From the NCBI RefSeq assembly GCF_945957355.1, contig NZ_CAMFKM010000009.1:1-64000 (forward strand): a stretch of 64,000 nt of DNA, written 5' to 3'. Below are positions 54,692-63,194 of the stretch, piece by piece; positions within the stretch are counted from its first letter, which is position 1; each line of letters begins with the position of its first letter. The notes beneath the pieces were generated by a model. The model did no database searches. It had not been told where the DNA came from and was given only the letters and a program-made list of their open reading frames with translations. Position numbers and translations under genes: made by a program. The DNA is from an uncultured Reyranella sp. Lineage in GTDB: Bacteria > Pseudomonadota > Alphaproteobacteria > Reyranellales > Reyranellaceae.

Positions 54692-55090
54692 ATGGAGATC
54701 AACATCCCGGATGTCGTTGCCGAAGTGACGGCGGCTTTCAATCGCTACGAGGCGGCGCTCAACAGCAACGACGTCGCGGTGCTGGACGAACTCTTCTGGA
54801 AGAGTCCGCACACGCTGCGCTACGGCGTCGGCGAGCAGCTCTACGGCTACGACCAGATCGCCGCCTTTCGTTCCGGCCGCAACCCGCAGTTCGTGCCGAA
54901 CCGAGACCTGCTGAAGCTCTGGATCGTCACCTACGGCCGCGACTTCGGCACGGCGAACTGCGAATTCCAGCGTCACGGCGCGGCCAAGCCCGGCCGCCAG
55001 AGCCACACCTGGATGCGCACTCCCGACGGCTGGCGCATCGTCGCCGCCCACGTCTCCCTGCTGGGCGAGGCGACGCCGATGAAGAGCTGA
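54692..55090 (+). CDS. atzH: AtzH/HpxZ-like DUF3225 protein
   Basis: 132 residues from ATG 54692, 5 bases after AAGGAG; the track's GTG start lies within that ribosome site. The fold is NTF2/SnoaL-like: [50 protein letters not shown] and the late [23 protein letters not shown]3225 proteins (AtzH, HpxZ) accompany AtzE/HpxY genes; their enzymatic role is not settled. Its presence confirms the atzGEH/hpxXYZ type of cluster. Confidence 0.88.
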   Translation: MEINIPDVVAEVTAAFNRYEAALNSNDVAVLDELFWKSPHTLRYGVGEQLYGYDQIAAFRSGRNPQFVPNRDLLKLWIVTYGRDFGTANCEFQRHGAAKPGRQSHTWMRTPDGWRIVAAHVSLLGEATPMKS

Positions 55091-55120
55091 CGGGCCGTCG
55101 AAAAGTCGGGGTCGGGGTGG

Positions 55121-55156
55121 ATAAACGAAATAAACGCAATAAACGAAACAAATGAA
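55121..55156. repeat. Four tandem 9-bp units (ATAAACGAA)
   Basis: ATAAACGAA, ATAAACGCA, ATAAACGAA, ACAAATGAA run head to tail in the gap after atzH. The block is strikingly AT-rich in this GC-rich window and lies between two co-directional transcripts. It may be a simple minisatellite or a binding array; a run of eight C follows at about 55168. Confidence 0.75.
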
Positions 55157-55293
55157 GTGAGAGTCGCGCCCCCCCCGAATCACGGGCCGCGGTGACCGTC
55201 GGCGCAACAATGTTGCTCCTCGACCCTTCTAAAACGCTTGTTTCGACCGTCCGGTGGGTTCTTTCGCTGCGCCGCCGTCGTAAGCTCGGCGGC

Positions 55294-56274
55294 ATGAAGA
55301 AGCTTCTCCTGACCCATGTCCCGCTCGCGCGCCGGCAGTATTACGGCGCCCGCGCACTCGCCCGATTGCAGGAACTGGTCGACGTCGTCCTGCACGAGGG
55401 CGAGGCGCCGCTCGATCCGCAGGGCGTGATCGGGATGGCGCGCGGCGTCGATTTCATCGTGGCCGATCGGGCGACGGCGATACCGGCGGTCGTGTTCGAA
55501 AGCCTGCCGGGACTGCGTGCGGTGATGCGGAGCGCCATCGACATCCGCAACATCGACGTCGCGGCGGCCACGAAGGCGGGCGTACTGGTGACCCACGCGG
55601 AGGCGGGCTTCGTGCCGTCGGTGGTCGAACTCACGCTGGGTTTCCTGGTCGATCTCTCGCGCGGGATCACGCGGGCGGCGACCGCCTATCACGAAGGGGT
55701 GAAGCCCGAGATCAGGGTCGGACGGCAGTTGGGGGGGGCGAGCGTCGGTATCATCGGCTACGGCCGGATCTCGCGCGCGCTGGCGCCGCTACTCGCCCAG
55801 CTCGGCATGACGGTTCTGGTGTCGGATCCCTACGCCCAGGTCGACGACCCGCGCTTCGTGAAGCTGCCGATGGAGGACCTGCTTGCCAGCGCCGACTACG
55901 TGATCTGCCTCGCCATCGCCAACGAAGAGACCGAGAACCTGCTCGACGCGGCGGCCTTCGCCCGCATGAAGCCCGACGCTTTCTTCATCAACTTGTCGCG
56001 CGGCAACCTGGTCGACGAGGCCGCGCTCGCGAAGGTCCTGATCGAGGGCCGCATCGCGGGTGCGGCAATGGATGTCGGCCGGGCGCCGGACCAGATGCCG
56101 TCACCCGAGCTGGCCCGCCTGCCCAACGTGATCGCCACGCCGCATATCGGTGGCCTGACGCCGCCCGCCAGCGAGAGTCAGGCGATGGACACGGTGCGCC
56201 AGGTCGCGGCGCTGATGAAGGGCGAGGTGCCGCCGGGGGCGGTCAATCTTCCAGGCTGGACGCGGCGTACCTGA
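55294..56274 (+). CDS. D-isomer-specific 2-hydroxyacid dehydrogenase
   Basis: 326 residues from ATG 55294 (MKKLLLTHVPLARRQ). The NAD domain opens with VGIIGYGRISRALAPLLAQLG; catalytic Arg is in NLSRGNLVDE, Glu in the MDVGRAPDQ region and His in IATPHIGGLTP, all in the order of the family. It interconverts a 2-keto acid and D-2-hydroxy acid. Close to formate/phosphoglycerate dehydrogenase relatives. It lies 200 bp downstream of atzH and shares an 18-nt start context with pcaH. Confidence 0.9.
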   Translation: MKKLLLTHVPLARRQYYGARALARLQELVDVVLHEGEAPLDPQGVIGMARGVDFIVADRATAIPAVVFESLPGLRAVMRSAIDIRNIDVAAATKAGVLVTHAEAGFVPSVVELTLGFLVDLSRGITRAATAYHEGVKPEIRVGRQLGGASVGIIGYGRISRALAPLLAQLGMTVLVSDPYAQVDDPRFVKLPMEDLLASADYVICLAIANEETENLLDAAAFARMKPDAFFINLSRGNLVDEAALAKVLIEGRIAGAAMDVGRAPDQMPSPELARLPNVIATPHIGGLTPPASESQAMDTVRQVAALMKGEVPPGAVNLPGWTRRT

Positions 56275-56308
56275 TGGCGGGGTTGAAAAGCCTCCCAGGC
56301 GGGCGCAT

Positions 56309-56500
56309 GTGCACTTCATGCGCATGCCGAAGGATCTGATTGCCGTCCATGTCCCCAGCGAGGATCTGGGCGACTACAACCTCACCCAGACCGGATGGTA
56401 TGCGATGGACGATGGCGGCCACGTCATCCTCGGGCCCTTCGAGAGCCTTGCCCAGTGCGACCGGGCGATCCGCGACCGGTTGCAGCAGCAGAAGTCCTGA
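56309..56500 (+). CDS. Small hypothetical protein
   Basis: About 60-63 residues; starts at GTG 56309, ATG 56318 and ATG 56324 are all possible. The readable core is MPKDLIAVHVPSEDLGDYNL and GWYAMDDGGHVILGPFESLAQCDRAIRDRL, with balanced composition and a FESxxxCxxAI pattern seen in small alphaproteobacterial unknowns. It follows the 2-hydroxyacid dehydrogenase gene by 34 bases and faces a second one. No function can be offered. Confidence 0.55.
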   Translation: MHFMRMPKDLIAVHVPSEDLGDYNLTQTGWYAMDDGGHVILGPFESLAQCDRAIRDRLQQQKS

Positions 56501-56515
56501 GCCGAGAGCGCCGGC

Positions 56516-57547
56516 TCAGTTGCCGGGGCCGCGTTCCATCGAGAAGGGCTGCCAGCGCTGCAGCTTGGACTTCTCCAGCACCATCGGATTGACGCAGGCG
56601 CGCGGCCACTTGCCGCCCAGGACCAGCGCCAGTTCGGCGCCGACGCGGCGCTTGCGGGCGGGATCGAAGCGGCTCGAGGCCGATGCGACATGAGCGGTCA
56701 GGATGACATTGTCCATGCCGAGCAACGGATTGTTGTGGCCCACGGGCTCGGTCTCCAGCACATCGAGGCCGGCGCCAGCGATCCAGCCCTCCTGCAATGC
56801 CTTGATCATGGCCGGCTCGTCGACCGTCGAGCCGCGGCCGGTGTTCACGAACAGCGCCGTCTTCTTCATCTGGCGGAAGTGCTGTTCCTTCATCAGGTGA
56901 TGGGCATCCTTGGTACCGGGCGCATGCATGCTCACGATGTCGGACCGCTGCAGCAGCTCCTCGTAGCCGACTGGCTGGACGCCGTAGTCGGACATGACCA
57001 GCTCCTCGATATAGGGATCGTAGGCCAGCATCTGGAAGCCGAACGGCGCGGCGCGCTTGGCGACGGCACGGGCGACATGGCCGAACGAGATGAAGCCCAG
57101 GGTCATGCCCATGAGACGCGGGAACTGGTAGAGATGCGGCCGGCCCTTGGTCCACTCGCCCTTGCGCACCATCTGGTCCTGCACGACGAGCCGCCGCCAG
57201 CTCGCGAGGATCAGGGTCATGGCATGGTCGGCCACCTCCTCGATGAAGGTGTCGGGCACGTTGGTGACCGGGATGCCGAGCTGGGTGGCTGTCTCCACGT
57301 CGACCGAATCGACGCCGACGCTGCCCAGAGACACGACCTTCAGTTTCTTGCCCGCTTCGATGATCTTGGCTGTGATCCGGGGACGGCCCTTGCCGTAGAT
57401 GGCGTCGGCGTCGGCCACCGCCTTGATGAGTTCGCTCTCGTCGCCCGAAACCTCGACGATCTCCGCGCCGACGGACGCGAGCGCCTCCATTTCCAGAGAA
57501 TGGTCGGTTTTTCCCGGTCCGGTCGTCACGATCTTGAAACGCGCCAC
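56516..57547 (-). CDS. D-isomer-specific 2-hydroxyacid dehydrogenase
   Basis: 343 residues from GTG 57547, which has GGAGGAG seven bases upstream. N domain ...YGKGRPRITAKIIEAGKKL; NAD loop TLGFISFGHVARAVAKRA (the usual GxGxxG is read GFISFGHVA, with Ser for Gly); NTGRGSTVDE with the arginine, DVLETEPV with the glutamate and LTAHVASAS with the histidine. Cofactor preference is uncertain because of the altered loop. Divergent from the PehA-type hydrolase gene. Confidence 0.88.
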   Translation of the reverse strand: MARFKIVTTGPGKTDHSLEMEALASVGAEIVEVSGDESELIKAVADADAIYGKGRPRITAKIIEAGKKLKVVSLGSVGVDSVDVETATQLGIPVTNVPDTFIEEVADHAMTLILASWRRLVVQDQMVRKGEWTKGRPHLYQFPRLMGMTLGFISFGHVARAVAKRAAPFGFQMLAYDPYIEELVMSDYGVQPVGYEELLQRSDIVSMHAPGTKDAHHLMKEQHFRQMKKTALFVNTGRGSTVDEPAMIKALQEGWIAGAGLDVLETEPVGHNNPLLGMDNVILTAHVASASSRFDPARKRRVGAELALVLGGKWPRACVNPMVLEKSKLQRWQPFSMERGPGN

Positions 57548-57612
57548 GTGTTGTCTCCTCCGTCGCTTTGGCGGCACTCTATCGCAATCCTGCCGCCGTC
57601 CAACCTCGGTGA

Positions 57613-59151
57613 ATGAACATGCCTGCGTCCAAGAATGTCCTGTTGATCGTCGTCGACCAGTGGCGCGGGGCGATGCTGCCCAAGCTCGGTGCCGACTACC
57701 TGAAGCTGCCCAACATCGACCGGCTATGCGCCGAGGGTGTGACCTTCCGCAACCATTTCACCCAGGCCGTGCCCTGCGGGCCGGCGCGCGCCAGCCTGCT
57801 GACCGGACAATACATGATGAATCACCGCGCGGTGCAGAACACCATTCCGCTCGCCTCGCGCTTCACCAACCTGGCGCACGAGCTGCGGCGCGGCGGCTAC
57901 GATCCCGCTCTGGTCGGGTACACGACGACGACGCCCGATCCGCGCCAGACCGCGCCCAACGATCCGCGCTTCTTCGTGCTGGGCGACATCATGGAAGGCT
58001 TCCACCCGGTCGGCGCCTTCGAGAATCGCGATGCCTATTTCGGCTGGGTTGCGAGCCAGGGATTCGAACTGCCCAAGATCCGTGAGGACATCTGGCTGCC
58101 GAAAGGCGCGCCGGGCGCCGGCGCGACGGGCCGGCCGGCCGTCATTCCCAAGGAGCTGTCGGACACGGCCTGGTTCACCGAGCGCGGGCTCGACTATCTC
58201 CGGGGCCGTGGCGACAAGCCTTGGTTCCTGCATCTCGGCTACTACCGGCCGCATCCGCCGTTCATCGCGCCGGAGCCCTACAATTCCCTGTATCGCCCCG
58301 AGGACATGCCCAGGCCGGTTCGCGCAGCCTCGCCCGCGGAAGAGGGCCGGCAGAACGCGCTGACCGACTACTATGTGCGCAACATCAAGCAGGCGAGCTT
58401 CTTCCAGGATGGACAGGCGCTCGGTTCGGACATGACGGAAGCCGAGGTCGCGCAGATGCGCGCCACCTATTGCGGCCTGATGAGCGAGATTGACGATCAT
58501 CTCGGCCGTGTCTTCGACTACCTGAAGGAGACCGGACAGTGGGACGACACGCTGATCGTGTTCACCTGTGACCATGGCGAGCAGGGCGGCGATCATTACC
58601 TGCTGGGCAAGATCGGCTACTTCGACGAGTCCTATCGCATCCCGATGGTGATCCGCGATCCGCGGGCCGAGGCGAACGGGACCCGCGGCACCATCGTCGA
58701 TCGCTTCACCGAAACGATCGATACCATGCCCACCCTCCTCGAATGGATGGGGCTGCCGGTGCCGCGCCAGTGCGACGGCCGCTCTCTGCTGCCGTTCTGC
58801 GAGGGCAACGTGCCGGCCGACTGGCGTACCGAGGTTCATTACGAGTTCGACTTCCGCGACCTCCATTACAGCAAGCCCGAATCGGCGCTGGGCGTGCCGA
58901 TGGACAAATGCTCGCTGGCCGTCGTGCAGGACGAGAAATTCAAGTACGTGCACTTCGCCGCCCTGCCGCCGCTCCTGTTCGATCTCGCGAAGGACCCCGG
59001 CCAGTTCGTCAATTGCGCGGCCGACCCGGCCTATGCCGCGACGGTCGCCGACTATGCCCGCAAGATGCTGGACTGGCGGCTCGGCTATGCCGAGCGGACA
59101 CTCACCGGCTACCGCGCCACGCCGCAGGGGCTGGAGGTGCGCGCCGCCTGA
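57613..59151 (+). CDS. pehA: Phosphonate monoester hydrolase/arylsulfatase (PehA type)
   Basis: 512 residues, alkaline phosphatase superfamily. Metal Asp in LLIVVDQWRG; Cys55 in VPCGPARASLLTG is the site of conversion to formylglycine (CxPxR); FTCDHGEQGGDHYLLGKIGY carries the second metal site. Long identical stretches such as HRAVQNT, DPALVGYTTTTPDPR, FLHLGYYRPHPPF and YVHFAALPPL match, from memory, the Burkholderia caryophylli phosphonate monoester hydrolase. It hydrolyses phosphonate monoesters and is promiscuous toward sulfates and phosphodiesters. It needs a formylglycine-generating enzyme encoded elsewhere. No signal peptide. Confidence 0.88.
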   Translation: MNMPASKNVLLIVVDQWRGAMLPKLGADYLKLPNIDRLCAEGVTFRNHFTQAVPCGPARASLLTGQYMMNHRAVQNTIPLASRFTNLAHELRRGGYDPALVGYTTTTPDPRQTAPNDPRFFVLGDIMEGFHPVGAFENRDAYFGWVASQGFELPKIREDIWLPKGAPGAGATGRPAVIPKELSDTAWFTERGLDYLRGRGDKPWFLHLGYYRPHPPFIAPEPYNSLYRPEDMPRPVRAASPAEEGRQNALTDYYVRNIKQASFFQDGQALGSDMTEAEVAQMRATYCGLMSEIDDHLGRVFDYLKETGQWDDTLIVFTCDHGEQGGDHYLLGKIGYFDESYRIPMVIRDPRAEANGTRGTIVDRFTETIDTMPTLLEWMGLPVPRQCDGRSLLPFCEGNVPADWRTEVHYEFDFRDLHYSKPESALGVPMDKCSLAVVQDEKFKYVHFAALPPLLFDLAKDPGQFVNCAADPAYAATVADYARKMLDWRLGYAERTLTGYRATPQGLEVRAA

Positions 59152-59172
59152 GCGGGCGCTAAGCTCGGCGGC

Positions 59173-59877
59173 ATGAAAGAGGAAACGTACCGCCGGCCTG
59201 CGCCGGGAGAGCACCATCCACCAAACCGCTCGCCTGCCTACAAGTCGACGGTGAGCCGTTCACCGTCGAAGCCGGCGATCGTGCTGCCGCACACGCTGTC
59301 GGAAATCACCGGGCCACTCCTGCGCGAGGAGCGGCTCGATGCCGGCGAGAACGATCTCACGCGCCAGCGCATGGGCGAGCCCCTGGGGGAGAGGATCATC
59401 GTTCAGGGCAGGGTCCTCGACGAGGATGGCCGGCCGGTGGCCGGGGCCCTGGTCGAGATCTGGCAGTGCAATGCGGCCGGTCGCTATCATCATCCCGGTG
59501 ACCAGCATGATGCGCCGCTCGATCCGAATTTCCAGGGCGGGGGCCGGACGCGCGCCGATGCCGACGGCCACTACGAATTCATCACAATCAAGCCCGGTGC
59601 CTATCCCTGGGGCAACCACCACAATGCCTGGCGGCCGGCGCATATCCATTTCTCGCTGTTCGGGCCGGCCTTCGCCACGCGCCTGATCACGCAGATGTAT
59701 TTCCCGCAGGACCCATTGCTGCTCTTCGATCCCATCTACAATTCGGTGCCCGAAGGCGCACGGGCCCGCCTGCAGGCCGCCTTCGATATGGAGGCGACGC
59801 AACCGGGCTGGGCGCTGGCCTATCGCTTCGACATCGTGCTGCGCGGCCGCAACGCCACGCCGATGGAGAACACATGA
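59173..59877 (+). CDS. pcaH: Protocatechuate 3,4-dioxygenase beta subunit
   Basis: 234 residues. Ferric-iron ligands are placed by AAGRYHHPGDQHDAPLDPNF (Tyr) and PGAYPWGNHHNAWRPAHIHFS (Tyr, His, His), exactly the PcaH arrangement. The enzyme cleaves protocatechuate between its hydroxyls to 3-carboxy-cis,cis-muconate. It overlaps pcaG by 4 bases. It lies 21 bases after pehA, so the four genes may be read together. Confidence 0.94.
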   Translation: MKEETYRRPAPGEHHPPNRSPAYKSTVSRSPSKPAIVLPHTLSEITGPLLREERLDAGENDLTRQRMGEPLGERIIVQGRVLDEDGRPVAGALVEIWQCNAAGRYHHPGDQHDAPLDPNFQGGGRTRADADGHYEFITIKPGAYPWGNHHNAWRPAHIHFSLFGPAFATRLITQMYFPQDPLLLFDPIYNSVPEGARARLQAAFDMEATQPGWALAYRFDIVLRGRNATPMENT

Positions 59878-60437
59878 GCCGCCTGCTGACCCCGTCGCAG
59901 ACGATCGGTCCGTTCTATTTCGGCACGGTCACCAACACCTGTCACCAGGACCTAGCGGCGCCGGGCGTCGCGGGTGAGAGGATCGAGATCGCCCTCACCC
60001 TGCATGACGCCGACGGCGCGATCGTGCCTGATGGTCTGTTGGAGATCTGGCAGGCCAACAGCCATGGTCGCTACAACCATCCCGAGGATCGCCGCAACCT
60101 GCCGCTCGATCCCGGATTCGAGGGTTTCGGACGCGCGTCGACCGACACGATGGGATGCGCTCGGTTCGGCACGGTGAGGCCCGGCCGCGTGCCCTGGCCG
60201 GCCGGCGGCCTGCAGGCGGCGCACATCAACATCTCCGTGTTCGCGCGTGGCGTCCTCAATCGTCTGGCGACGCGCCTCTATTTCGAGGGCGATCCGGCGC
60301 TGGCCGAAGATCCTGTGCTGGCGCTCATCGAGCCGGCGGGGCGCGCCACGCTGATCGCAACGCGCGATCGCGACGGCGTGTGGCGGCTGCCGATCCATCT
60401 CGGCGGTCCGACCGAAACCGTCTTCTTCGACTGCTGA
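59874..60437 (+). CDS. pcaG: Protocatechuate 3,4-dioxygenase alpha subunit
   Basis: 187 residues. Opening LTPSQTIGPFYFGT and LEIWQANSHGRYNHPED are the PcaG hallmarks; the iron-site histidines are replaced as in other alpha subunits (GGLQAAHINISVFARG). It pairs with PcaH to form the (alpha-beta) protomer. It ends 4 bases before pcaB. Confidence 0.94.
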   Translation: MSRLLTPSQTIGPFYFGTVTNTCHQDLAAPGVAGERIEIALTLHDADGAIVPDGLLEIWQANSHGRYNHPEDRRNLPLDPGFEGFGRASTDTMGCARFGTVRPGRVPWPAGGLQAAHINISVFARGVLNRLATRLYFEGDPALAEDPVLALIEPAGRATLIATRDRDGVWRLPIHLGGPTETVFFDC

Positions 60438-60441
60438 ACGC

Positions 60442-61743
60442 ATGGCCGTTCGTCTCGTCTCTGCGCTGGGTTCCTCGGCCGCCACGGCCGATTGCTTCTC
60501 CGACACGGCAACCTTGCGCCATATGCTGAGCTTCGAGGCGGCGCTCGCCGAAGCAACCGCGGCTGCCGGCCTGATCCCGAAGCGCGCGGCGTCGATCATC
60601 GCCAAGGCCTGCGATCCGTCCCTGTACGATCCCGCGCCGCTCGCTGCCGCTGCGCGCCGGACGGCGACGCTTACCGTGCCGGTCGTGAAGGCGCTGACCG
60701 AACAGGTCCGTCAACGCGATGTGAAGGCGGCCGACTATGTCCATTGGGGTGCCACCAGCCAGGACGTGATCGACACGGCGATGGTGCTGCAGCTCGGCGA
60801 GGCGCTGCCGCCGCTCCTGAAGACGCTCGATGGTATCGTCGCGGCCCTTGCGCGTCTGGCGAAGAAGCATCGTGCGACGCCGATGCTGGGACGGACGCTG
60901 CTGCAGCCGGCAACGCCGCTGGCGCTGGGGCAGAAGATCGCCGGCTGGGCTTCCGACATCGCGCGCGCGAAGCGCCGGCTCGCAGAGAGCTTCGACGAAA
61001 CGCAGGTTCTCCAGTTCGGCGGCGCGTCGGGAAGCCTGACGGCGCTGGGTCCGGAAGCCGGCCAGGTCATGCAGGTGCTGGCGAAGCGGTTGAAGCTCGC
61101 GCTGCCGCCGGGGCCCTGGTTCACGCAGCGCGTGCGTGTCGCGGCGGTCGCGCAGGATTGCGCCCTGGTCGTCGGTTCCCTCGCCAAGGCGTCGCGCGAC
61201 ATCGCCTTGATGATGCAGATCGAGGTGGGCGAGGCGGCGGAACCGTCGGGTCCCGGTCGCGGCAGCTCATCGACCATGCCGCACAAGCGCAACCCGGTCA
61301 GCGCCGCGCTCGTCCTGTCGGCGGCGACGCGGGCGCCGATGCTGGCCGCGACGATCGTGGCGGCCATGCCGCAGGAGCATGAGCGCGCGCTGGGCGGATG
61401 GCAGGCCGAATGGCCGACCCTCTCCGCGCTGGTCGAATGCCTGGGATCGGCCGTAGAGGCGATGGCGGAAGTGGCCTCCGGACTGGTCCTCGAGCCCGAC
61501 GCGCTGCAGGCCAACATGGATGCCGCCGAGGCCGCCGTCCTCGCCGAGCGCGCAACCTTCCTGCTGGCCCGGAAGATGGGCAAGCACGAGGCGCACGCGC
61601 TGGTCGAGAAGGCGCTGGCCCGGGGCGGGTCCTTCGTCGAGGCGCTCGGCCGGCTCGAAAAGGAACTGGCCGACGAAGCCGCGCTCCTCGGCTATTCGCC
61701 GGCGTTCGTCGATCGTCTGCTGGCGGACCTCAAACGTAAGTGA
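60442..61743 (+). CDS. pcaB: 3-carboxy-cis,cis-muconate cycloisomerase
   Basis: 433 residues, fumarase/aspartase superfamily. The signature GRGSSSTMPHKRNPVSAALVL is complete, with WGATSQDVIDTAMVLQL and LQFGGASGSLTALG earlier. It converts the PcaGH product to 4-carboxymuconolactone. Next steps (pcaC, D, IJ) are not in the window. Its 3' end overlaps the convergent greB gene by 14 bases. Confidence 0.93.
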   Translation: MAVRLVSALGSSAATADCFSDTATLRHMLSFEAALAEATAAAGLIPKRAASIIAKACDPSLYDPAPLAAAARRTATLTVPVVKALTEQVRQRDVKAADYVHWGATSQDVIDTAMVLQLGEALPPLLKTLDGIVAALARLAKKHRATPMLGRTLLQPATPLALGQKIAGWASDIARAKRRLAESFDETQVLQFGGASGSLTALGPEAGQVMQVLAKRLKLALPPGPWFTQRVRVAAVAQDCALVVGSLAKASRDIALMMQIEVGEAAEPSGPGRGSSSTMPHKRNPVSAALVLSAATRAPMLAATIVAAMPQEHERALGGWQAEWPTLSALVECLGSAVEAMAEVASGLVLEPDALQANMDAAEAAVLAERATFLLARKMGKHEAHALVEKALARGGSFVEALGRLEKELADEAALLGYSPAFVDRLLADLKRK

Positions 61744-62281
61744 CCTTCAGGATCTCGATCTCTTCCTCGCCGCCGGGCGTGTTCATCCGCACGGCGTCGC
61801 CTTCATGGGCCCGCATGACGGCGCGCGCGATGGGCGAGATCCAGCTCACATGGCCGCGACCCGGATCGACCTCGTCGACGCCCACGATCTTGATGGTGCG
61901 TTCCTCGTCCTTCGAATTGACGTAAGTCACGGTGGCGCCGAAGAACACCTGGTCGGTCTTGGGCCGCTTGGCCGGATCGACGACCTCCGAACGCTCGAGC
62001 CGCTTGCTCAGGAACCGGATGCGGCGGTCGATCTCGCGCAGGCGCTTCTTGCCATAGAGATAGTCGCCGTTCTCCGAGCGGTCGCCATTGGCCGCCGCCC
62101 ACGACACGACCTGCACGACCTCGGGGCGCTCCTTGCGCATGAGCGTCATCAGCTCGTCCCGCATGCGCTCGAAGCCCTGCGGGGTCATGTAGTTCTTGGC
62201 GCCGGCCGGCAATCCCCCGACATCGTCGGGCAGGTCGTCCTCGTCGCCGTCGTCGCTTTCCTTGGTGAAGGCCTTGCTCAT
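61730..62281 (-). CDS. greB: Transcription elongation factor GreB
   Basis: 183 residues from ATG 62281 (MSKAFTKESDDGDEDD). An acidic N-terminal extension of about 25 residues precedes the coiled coil (YMTPQGFERMRDELMTLMRKERP...GDRSENGDYLYGKKRLREIDRRIRFLSKRLE) and the FKBP-like domain ending GEEEIEILKVTYV. GreB stimulates transcript cleavage by stalled RNA polymerase. The reading YGKKRLREIDRR is the GreB form of the motif. Divergent from ureD with a 30-bp gap. Confidence 0.93.
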   Translation of the reverse strand: MSKAFTKESDDGDEDDLPDDVGGLPAGAKNYMTPQGFERMRDELMTLMRKERPEVVQVVSWAAANGDRSENGDYLYGKKRLREIDRRIRFLSKRLERSEVVDPAKRPKTDQVFFGATVTYVNSKDEERTIKIVGVDEVDPGRGHVSWISPIARAVMRAHEGDAVRMNTPGGEEEIEILKVTYV

Positions 62282-62311
62282 TCTGGTCCTTAATCTATCA
62301 AGTCGGAGCCG

Positions 62312-63142
62312 ATGACCACCAGCCCGTCTCCGACCCCATCCCCCCGCATGCAGCGTGCTTCCGGCGAAAGCCGGGTCACCTTCGACCTGCGGGACGGCAG
62401 GACTCGCCTGGGCGACCTCTATCAACGCGATCCCTGCCGGGTCTTGTTCCCGAAATCCGAGCCGGGCGAACCGCCGCAGGCGGTCATGATCACCACCTCA
62501 GGCGGCGTGACGGGCGGCGATGCCCTCAGGATGGCGGTCGAGATCGGGCCCGGTGCCGCGGCGGTGGCAACCACCCAGGCGGCCGAGAAGATCTATCGCG
62601 CCTCGAAGGGAAGCGATCCCTGCGCGATCGACGTCGACGTGCGGGTCGGCGAGGGCGCGGCGCTTGACTGGCTGCCGCAGGAGACCATCGTCTTCGAGGG
62701 CGCGCGGCTGAAGCGCCGAACGGTGGCCGAAGTGGTCGAAGGTGGCTCGCTGCTCGCCTGTGAAATGGTGGTGCTGGGGCGTGGCGCTTCGGGTGAGCGT
62801 TTCACGTCCGGCCTGTTGCTGGACGCCTGGTCGGTGCGCCGCCCGGGCCGCCTGGTCTGGACCGATACGCTGCGGGTTGAGGGCGAGACGCCCGATGGCG
62901 CCGGTTTCGGCGCGGCCAATGCGCTGGCGACGGTGATCGGCGTATGGGATGCGCCGCAAGTTCATTTCGAGAAGGCGCGGAGCCTGCTCGACGCTGCAGA
63001 CGAAGTGCGTGCGGGCGTCACCGTCGTGAACGGCATCCTGGTCGCGCGCCTGCTGGGCGAAGCAACCGCGGTGAGGCAGGCGACCATCCGTTTTCTCACC
63101 GAGTTTCGCGGCCGCCGGCTGCCCCGCGTTTGGCATGTTTGA
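62312..63142 (+). CDS. ureD: Urease accessory protein UreD
   Basis: 276 residues. Family blocks PQAVMITTSGGVTGGDALRMAVEIG, LPQETIVFEGARLKR and GRGASGERFTSGLLLDAW. UreD joins UreF and UreG to load nickel into the urease active site. It is the first gene of the operon, read away from greB. A sigma-54-like site overlaps its last codons, so ureABC may also have an internal promoter. Confidence 0.94.
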   Translation: MTTSPSPTPSPRMQRASGESRVTFDLRDGRTRLGDLYQRDPCRVLFPKSEPGEPPQAVMITTSGGVTGGDALRMAVEIGPGAAAVATTQAAEKIYRASKGSDPCAIDVDVRVGEGAALDWLPQETIVFEGARLKRRTVAEVVEGGSLLACEMVVLGRGASGERFTSGLLLDAWSVRRPGRLVWTDTLRVEGETPDGAGFGAANALATVIGVWDAPQVHFEKARSLLDAADEVRAGVTVVNGILVARLLGEATAVRQATIRFLTEFRGRRLPRVWHV

Positions 63143-63145
63143 TGC
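63131..63145 (+). promoter_or_regulatory. Candidate sigma-54 promoter upstream of ureA
   Basis: TTGGCATG-TTTG-ATGCA keeps the TGGCAYG element and GG-N10-GC spacing, with a single change in the -12 box (ATGC for TTGC). It lies at the end of ureD; transcription would start near 63157, 38 nt before ureA. A sigma-70-like TTGATG-N15-TATAGT also spans this region, so either or both may be used. Confidence 0.4.
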
Positions 63146-63194
63146 AAACTGGGTCGCGCTATAGTCGGGCCCAACCGGCAGGGGGAAACGGTCG

